Assembly (NCBI GenBank): GCA_001871595.1
Contig: MNVH01000031.1
Coordinates: 1 to 42,849, forward strand
Length of the DNA: 42,849 bases
From: Candidatus Micrarchaeota archaeon CG1_02_55_22
GTDB lineage: Archaea > Micrarchaeota > Micrarchaeia > Norongarragalinales > UBA97
Reading direction: 5' to 3'
A program made the position numbers and the translations under genes. Under the pieces are notes generated by a model. It did no database searches. It was not told the DNA's origin and saw only the letters and a program-made list of their open reading frames with translations. Numbering within the stretch: the first letter of the stretch is position 1; every line of letters starts with the position of its first letter. This document shows positions 38,256 to 42,849 of the stretch, piece by piece.

Positions 38256-39655
38256 CTGACGTTGTACAAAAACTCTGGGGATTCTGCCACGTCTTGCGTC
38301 ACGACGGCATTGACTACGGCGACTACATAGAGCAGATTACTTATCTGCTGTTCCTCAAGATGGCCGAGGAACGCGGTGGCCTCTCCGTACCCGCCAAGTA
38401 TAACTGGGCGTCGCTGCGCGACAAGTCCGGCACGGAACTGCAAGAACACTATGTAGACACGCTGCGCGCGCTTGGCAAGGAGCCGGGTATTCTCGGCCAG
38501 ATATACTCCGGCGCGTTGTCTCGCTTCCAGAATCCTGTGAATCTAAAGAAGCTCATTAGTTTAATTGACGAGCTTGACTGGACTTCGCTCGACGTGGACG
38601 TCAAGGCAGCGGCTTACGAGGGCTTGCTTGAGAAAGCGGCTTCTGAAGGCAAGAAGGGCGCTGGCCAGTACTTCACGCCCCGCATCGTGATTGACTCTAT
38701 GGTGCGCTGCGTCAAGCCCGACCCGCGCGGAAAGAAGGACTTTACGGTTCACGACCCGGCAGCGGGTACGGGCGGCTTCCTCTTATCCGCCTATGAGTGG
38801 CTCATGCGCGAAACCAAGGGAGGCGCGCTCGACCGGAAAGACGCAGAGCGCATCAAGCACCGCGTCTATACTGGGCAGGAACTCGTCCCGCGGCCCCGGC
38901 GCTTGTGCCTCATGAATCTCTACCTGCACGGCTTGGAGTCGGACATTTACTTGGGCGACACTATCGCCGAGGCTGACTCCGGCAAGCGTTACGACGTAGT
39001 GTTGATGAACCCGCCGTTCGGTACGAAGGGGTCTGGTGAAGCGCCTGTTCGCGACGACTTTACTATCTCGACGAGCAACAAGCAGCTTAACTTCATCCAA
39101 CACGTCTTGACTATCCTCAAGCCGGGCGGGCGCGCTGCCATCGTGGTTCCAGACAACGTGTTGTTTGAGGAAAAGGCCGCGGAAGTCTTCGAGATTCTAA
39201 TGAAGGACTGTAACTTGCACACGGTCTTGCGGTTGCCTAACGGCACTTTCTCGCCATACTCACCCGGCGTGAAGGCCAATGTCATATTCTTCCAGAAGGG
39301 CTTGCCTACCGAGAAGACTTGGATATTCGACGCGCGCGCCAACGTGCCGTCAATAACCAAGAAAGACCGGCCCTTGACTAAGGAGCACTTCGCGGAGTTC
39401 GAGAAGGCTTACGGCGACAACCCCAACGGCACGAGCAAGCGCGTCGAGTCCGAGCGTTTCAAGTGCTTCACGCTGGAGCAGATTCGTGACCGCGGCTATC
39501 ACTTGGACATCAAGTGGATTGAAAGCGACGAGATTGACGAAGACGCCGACCTCGAACCTGAAGAGCTCATTGAAGCCATCAAGGAGAGCCAGCACAAGAT
39601 TCACGAACACCTAGAGAAAATCCAAGAAGTGCTCAACAATGGCAACGGAAACTAA
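38252..39655 (+). CDS. hsdM: Type I restriction-modification, M (methyltransferase) subunit
   Basis: A 467-residue N6-adenine methyltransferase. The N-terminal HsdM helical domain includes EQITYLLFLKMAEERGG. SAM-binding motif I is DPAAGTGGFLL (about residues 168-178) and catalytic motif IV is NPPFG. A C-terminal helical region (LEPEELIEAIKESQHKI) contacts the specificity subunit. It protects host DNA by methylating the sequence read by HsdS. The GTG start overlaps the hsdR stop codon, and hsdS starts 17 nt before its end, so expression of all three is coupled. Confidence 0.96.
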   Translation: MTDVVQKLWGFCHVLRHDGIDYGDYIEQITYLLFLKMAEERGGLSVPAKYNWASLRDKSGTELQEHYVDTLRALGKEPGILGQIYSGALSRFQNPVNLKKLISLIDELDWTSLDVDVKAAAYEGLLEKAASEGKKGAGQYFTPRIVIDSMVRCVKPDPRGKKDFTVHDPAAGTGGFLLSAYEWLMRETKGGALDRKDAERIKHRVYTGQELVPRPRRLCLMNLYLHGLESDIYLGDTIAEADSGKRYDVVLMNPPFGTKGSGEAPVRDDFTISTSNKQLNFIQHVLTILKPGGRAAIVVPDNVLFEEKAAEVFEILMKDCNLHTVLRLPNGTFSPYSPGVKANVIFFQKGLPTEKTWIFDARANVPSITKKDRPLTKEHFAEFEKAYGDNPNGTSKRVESERFKCFTLEQIRDRGYHLDIKWIESDEIDEDADLEPEELIEAIKESQHKIHEHLEKIQEVLNNGNGN

Positions 39656-40799
39656 CGATAAGTTGCCTGAAGGATGGGTATTGCGGGAATTAGGCGACCG
39701 TGAATTATGTGAGGTGGTTGCAGGGTCAACGCCAAGCACAAGCAATCCTGAATTATGGGACGGCGACATCCTATGGATAACCCCTAAAGATCTTTCGGGG
39801 TTCAAGGGCGTGGAGATAAACGACACTGCCAAGAAGATTACTCGCGCGGGCTACGAATCATGTTCTACACACTTGCTCCCTGCTGGAGCAGTTCTATTGT
39901 CTACTCGCGCGCCCATAGGCTACCTTGCAATTGCAGGTAAACCGCTATGCACCAACCAAGGATTCAAAAGCTTCGTGTGCAAAGAAGAACTCAACAACCG
40001 GTACTTGTTCTATTATCTAAAGAGTATCGTTCCACAGCTGCAAGCCGAAGGTTCAGGAACCACATTTAGCGAATTATCCAAACAACGAGTAAGCGAGATT
40101 GAAATTCCGTTATCGCCCCTAGAAACGCAGCGTAAGATTGTCTCTAAGCTTGACGCGTTCTTCGCGGAGTACAACGCGGCGAAGAAACAACACGAACTAG
40201 CGAAGAAGAGAAGCGAGAAGATAATGCAAGCGGCGATAAGTAAACTGATTACTAATGCTGCGGGCACTTGGCCAGAAACAAAGCTCGGATCGCTTATATC
40301 TCTTAATTATGGTAAAGGTCTTACTAGCGTGGCTCGGTCGGGGGGACGCGTTCCCGTCTATGGATCTAATGGAATTGTAGGACAACACAATTCTGCGCTG
40401 GTTAATCAAGACACCATAATTGTTGGGCGTAAGGGCACGGTTGGTGCATTGCATTACGCACCTTTTGAATCGTGGCCTATAGACACGACCTATTATGTCA
40501 GCGTAACACAAGGGATTCACCTAGACCTGCGTTTCCTTTACTATGCATTGAAACAATATGACCTGCTCGGTATGGATACATCCTCAGCAGTTCCTGGACT
40601 TAATAGGAACGACGTGTATGCCTTAGACTTCAAACTTCCACCGCTAACAGAGCAGATGCGAATAGTATCAGAACTAGACGCTATTGCTTCACAAATTTCA
40701 AGCTTGACTGACCGTCAGTCCCGTGTTGGCCGAGCGATAGGAATCCTTCCGTCAGCAATACTTCGAAAAGCCTTTAGCGGCGAGTTGGTGGCGGAATGA
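39639..40799 (+). CDS. hsdS: Type I restriction-modification, S (specificity) subunit
   Basis: A 386-residue protein with two target-recognition domains. The first runs from LPEGWVLRELGD to about residue 165 and the second from TWPETKLGSLISLNYGKG to about 345. Each is followed by a conserved helical region: PLETQRKIVSKLDAFFAEY and PLTEQMRIVSELDAIASQI, the two half-repeats of the class. The two domains define a bipartite DNA site that cannot be read from sequence. Its coding region is visibly richer in A/T than hsdR and hsdM, as expected for the variable subunit. The next gene overlaps it by ATGA. Confidence 0.95.
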   Translation: MATETNDKLPEGWVLRELGDRELCEVVAGSTPSTSNPELWDGDILWITPKDLSGFKGVEINDTAKKITRAGYESCSTHLLPAGAVLLSTRAPIGYLAIAGKPLCTNQGFKSFVCKEELNNRYLFYYLKSIVPQLQAEGSGTTFSELSKQRVSEIEIPLSPLETQRKIVSKLDAFFAEYNAAKKQHELAKKRSEKIMQAAISKLITNAAGTWPETKLGSLISLNYGKGLTSVARSGGRVPVYGSNGIVGQHNSALVNQDTIIVGRKGTVGALHYAPFESWPIDTTYYVSVTQGIHLDLRFLYYALKQYDLLGMDTSSAVPGLNRNDVYALDFKLPPLTEQMRIVSELDAIASQISSLTDRQSRVGRAIGILPSAILRKAFSGELVAE

Positions 40800-41479
40800 A
40801 TTTAGAGCGATTAAAGCTTATCTGGCGCTATAATTCTAGGGAATTTTCTGCATATTTTATTCTGGCCCTAGTTCTTCCAATAATTATTCTCGCATTAGAC
40901 CTATTCACGACACAGAGCTGGACTGCTTCAACAGTCTTGTTCTCGGTATTCGCAGGCTTGGGCCTGAATCGCTTCTTTCAGGAATGCCGCAAAATTGACC
41001 GCAAGTTGGATGCACTTAGAGACGTATTACAGCAAGTACGCGTGTGGACGAAACCAATGAAGACGCTGGTTAAAAGAAAGTGGATGCCTCAGCTCAATTG
41101 GCTCGATGGTCAACTTAAGATGGAGCTTGTTGACTTTTTTGGACTTAAAGTATCGCCCCCAAGATATCTAATTCCGCACCCGTTCTCAAAAATACAAGCC
41201 GTATCGATTAAGAATTTAGCAAATATTACTGCTCCAGACAAACAAGCACAGCTTATAGGTTCCATTCAGTCAGTAAACCACAAGATAGATCACCTGAATT
41301 TTATCTTAGCCAAACTCCACGGCAGGGAGGCTATAAGCTCTGAAGAATTGGATGAAATTCGAAGGCTGGTATCCGGGAGTAACCGCGCAGTTCTGCAAAC
41401 GTTAAGAACGGAACTAAAAACGGTTGAAAAAGAGATTACTACTATTCTTAAGAAGTATGATGCTATGAATGCACCGTAA
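40796..41479 (+). CDS. Membrane-anchored coiled-coil protein in the type I R-M operon
   Basis: A 227-residue protein overlapping hsdS by ATGA, so it should be translated as the fourth gene of the operon. Two hydrophobic helices form a hairpin (about residues 18-36 and 44-60). The remainder is cytoplasmic: a basic helical part (KIDRKLDALRDVLQQVRVW), a middle with VDFFGLKVSPPRYLIP, and long amphipathic helices (NHKIDHLNFILAKLHG, TLRTELKTVEKEITTILKK). I recognise no family. Its base composition is clearly more A/T-rich than that of hsdR/hsdM, suggesting a different origin. Position suggests an accessory defence component at the membrane, perhaps meeting incoming DNA; this is inference. Confidence 0.75.
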   Translation: MNLERLKLIWRYNSREFSAYFILALVLPIIILALDLFTTQSWTASTVLFSVFAGLGLNRFFQECRKIDRKLDALRDVLQQVRVWTKPMKTLVKRKWMPQLNWLDGQLKMELVDFFGLKVSPPRYLIPHPFSKIQAVSIKNLANITAPDKQAQLIGSIQSVNHKIDHLNFILAKLHGREAISSEELDEIRRLVSGSNRAVLQTLRTELKTVEKEITTILKKYDAMNAP

Positions 41480-41498
41480 ATGAATCGGGATAGATGGC

Positions 41499-41720
41499 AT
41501 GACTCTTGAACTCAAGAACGGCGAGCGAACAATCTACTGCCCATTCTGCAGCAAGTACGGCGTCAAGGCGTTCTACCGCGCGCCCTTCAAGGGATTCGGC
41601 AAGAGCCGTGGCAGCGGCGTAACGAGCACGTTCTCAACAAAGCACAACGAAGAGTATCACGTTCTCGGAGATTGCCCGAGTTGCAAGGCGAAGAAAGAAG
41701 AGATTAAAAAGAAGCTCTAG
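41499..41720 (+). CDS. Small zinc-ribbon protein
   Basis: A 73-residue basic protein. CPFC near residue 14 and CPSC near residue 59 give a four-cysteine zinc knuckle pair; between them lies a basic Gly/Ser/Thr-rich stretch (YRAPFKGFGKSRGSGVTS). The tail is KKEEIKKKL. Such proteins usually bind nucleic acid or a protein partner. It follows the membrane coiled-coil gene after 19 bp on the same strand and could be part of the same transcript. The family is not identified beyond zinc ribbon. Confidence 0.75.
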   Translation: MTLELKNGERTIYCPFCSKYGVKAFYRAPFKGFGKSRGSGVTSTFSTKHNEEYHVLGDCPSCKAKKEEIKKKL

Positions 41721-41735
41721 TCCCGAGGCAATCGT

Positions 41736-42641
41736 GTGGTAAATTGGAAACCAATCATACATGAAATGAGCCGCACAGCGTTGATTGGCGCTAAAATCCT
41801 GTTTGGCCTACTTATCTTCGTGTTCATAGGCATTTTATTGTATTCCGGTGGCATCGCTAAAATATACTCATCAGTATACGCAAGTCCTGCAAGCCACTTG
41901 GCACCAAACTTGTGTGATGCTAACCCCGCTACCGCTGCCCGCAATATTATCGAATGGGAGCGCGTTAACATCAACAACGTAATTGGCAAGAGTGACTTAT
42001 GCCTGAAGGTAGCTAGTCTTGATGACGTTTCTTGGACATATCGCAGCCGATGCGGCGCTTGCGGCGAGTTCTCCTATTTATTCACAGACTTAGCAAGGGC
42101 CTGTAATCTTACGGTAATGACCGTCAACAATCCTGGCGAGGACCACCAATGGAATGCAGTCTTAATCAATGGGAGTTGGATTACGGTAGATTCCACTCAG
42201 CCAAATGAGTCACACGCAAACTATGGCTATGACGTACCTGACGACTTCTACGAGAACAACTCGTATGCAGGCGCGTGGGCCAAGAATCTATCATACGTTT
42301 ACGGCGAACTGCCAAATGGCTCGCGCATAGACCTGACTGCACGATATTCGACTACCGGCAATGTCAGCGTGTACATTAATCGCGACGGAGCATTGGTATA
42401 TGTTATCAGTAACTCGTACGTACCTCGCAAGCCTACCGGCCTCAAATGCACGCCGATTAATCATTACTGTAACTTTAACCTCGGTAACACGAGCTACGAG
42501 TTCATAGCCGTAGGACCCGGTTGGTTAGACTACGACTCGGTTCTCGTAAATGTTACCACGAACAGTGCAACGAACATTACGCTTGCACCGACGTTCAGGC
42601 CGTTGGAACGCTGGGGTGCTCTTGCCCAGACGATAGGCTAG
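41736..42641 (+). CDS. Anchored extracellular transglutaminase-like protein
   Basis: A 301-residue protein. One N-terminal helix (GAKILFGLLIFVFIGILLY) is followed by a transglutaminase-like cysteine-protease fold with the triad Cys in RSRCGACGEFSYLF, His in GEDHQWNAVLING and Asp in WITVDSTQ. The C-terminal 90 residues (from RYSTTGNVSVYINRDGA) form a beta domain like a carboxypeptidase-regulatory or Ig-like module. Many N-x-S/T sites suggest N-glycosylation outside the cell. Such enzymes cut or cross-link peptides; the target is unknown. It starts at GTG 41736, 15 bp after the zinc-ribbon gene. Confidence 0.85.
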   Translation: MVNWKPIIHEMSRTALIGAKILFGLLIFVFIGILLYSGGIAKIYSSVYASPASHLAPNLCDANPATAARNIIEWERVNINNVIGKSDLCLKVASLDDVSWTYRSRCGACGEFSYLFTDLARACNLTVMTVNNPGEDHQWNAVLINGSWITVDSTQPNESHANYGYDVPDDFYENNSYAGAWAKNLSYVYGELPNGSRIDLTARYSTTGNVSVYINRDGALVYVISNSYVPRKPTGLKCTPINHYCNFNLGNTSYEFIAVGPGWLDYDSVLVNVTTNSATNITLAPTFRPLERWGALAQTIG

Positions 42642-42673
42642 TTGACGACCACCGGCAAGCCACTCTAGCAACC

Positions 42674-42679
42674 TTTAAA
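42674..42679 (+). promoter_or_regulatory. TATA box of the last, partial gene
   Basis: TTTAAA centred 25.5 nt before the ATG at 42702; fits a leaderless start. Confidence 0.55.
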
Positions 42680-42701
42680 GCTCCAGCGCAATAATTCTGT
42701 T

Positions 42702-42849
42702 ATGGGTGGCTTGTCGGGGCGGAGGAGGTTACTGTTGGCTACGGCCAAGGCCCTGCACGACGCGGGCAAGTACGGTCGCACCGCGCTCGTCAAGACGCTG
42801 TTCGTGCTCTCGCGTGAAGCCGACCTGCCTGGAATCAAGCAATACTCGT
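42702..42849 (+). CDS. 3'-truncated gene, small helical regulator-like N-terminus
   Basis: The window ends after 49 codons. The start is MGGLSGRRRLLLATAKALHD, followed by KYGRTALVKTLFVLSRE and DLPGIKQYS. The pattern (helix, basic turn, T-x-L-x-K-x-L-F-x-L helix) is like the winged-helix start of proteins in which a short opening helix is followed by KTxLxKLLFLL, including SocA/Panacea-type antitoxin domains and uncharacterised archaeal proteins. Too little is visible for a firm call. The TATA box and uninterrupted frame support a real gene. Confidence 0.65.
   Translation, partial: MGGLSGRRRLLLATAKALHDAGKYGRTALVKTLFVLSREADLPGIKQYS

Noticed and set aside
1-42849. CRISPR array or insertion sequence
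   Set aside because: No regularly spaced direct repeats and no transposase-like ORF were seen; the only clear mobile element is the PolB intein.

Overview
The window reads as the chromosome of an archaeon. It carries a family B DNA polymerase with an intein, a type II methionyl aminopeptidase with no bacterial-type counterpart, the ribosome-recycling factor ABCE1/Rli1, a DUF424 protein, three tRNA genes each with a bulge-helix-bulge intron at position 37/38, and TATA boxes centred about 26-27 nt upstream of start codons, so much of the transcription looks leaderless. Genes are tightly packed and many are small membrane proteins without recognisable family. With the giant surface protein, this suggests a reduced DPANN-type genome (Diapherotrites or Micrarchaeota-like). 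That placement is an inference; there is no rRNA in the window to test it.

Layout. 1-6640: the 3' part of a giant secreted or surface protein (over 2200 residues in the window), with a repetitive beta-rich N-terminal region, a Thr-rich linker and Gly/Ala-rich hydrophobic stretches. 6.7-8.2 kb: an anchored single-pass protein, DUF424 and a VapBC toxin-antitoxin pair. 8.2-11.5 kb: two runs of small unrecognised membrane proteins separated by a gene on the other strand. 11.5-15.3 kb: an Ala/Pro-rich protein, a GNAT acetyltransferase, a HerA/DUF87-like protein that has lost its Walker A motif, a possible TraB/ChaN-like protein and a coiled-coil protein. 15.4-22.8 kb: informational core (PolB with intein, MetAP, a membrane protein, Rli1). 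22.9-24.4 kb: tRNA-Arg(UCG), a RelBE-like pair with a palindromic operator, and a small P-loop kinase.

24.4-32.4 kb is devoted to surface glycan building: two tandem GT-C glycosyltransferase paralogues on the minus strand, tRNA-Arg(CCG), then a plus-strand operon with a GT2 (dolichol-phosphate type) transferase, two GT-C-like membrane proteins and a split membrane/soluble pair. The GT2 would make lipid-linked sugars on the cytoplasmic face and the GT-C proteins would use them outside. 32.4-34.5 kb holds an SdpI-like protein, a PfkB sugar kinase and a DUF4430 lipoprotein.

34.5-42.8 kb looks accessory: a probably frameshifted DNA-binding gene, tRNA-Ser(CGA), a tiny basic protein whose best start is a leaderless CTG, a complete type I restriction-modification operon (hsdR-hsdM-hsdS) with CCGT/ACGG inverted repeats at its promoter, and, overlapping hsdS by 4 nt, an unrecognised AT-richer membrane/coiled-coil gene that may be an accessory component. 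A zinc-ribbon protein, a secreted transglutaminase-like protein and a truncated gene follow.

The most unusual signals are: single A/T boxes that seem to fire in both directions between divergent leaderless genes (about 12.05, 33.06 and, with a tRNA, 27.92 kb; a weaker case at 15.35 kb); the membrane protein attached to the type I R-M operon; the dead HerA-like ATPase; and the giant surface protein.
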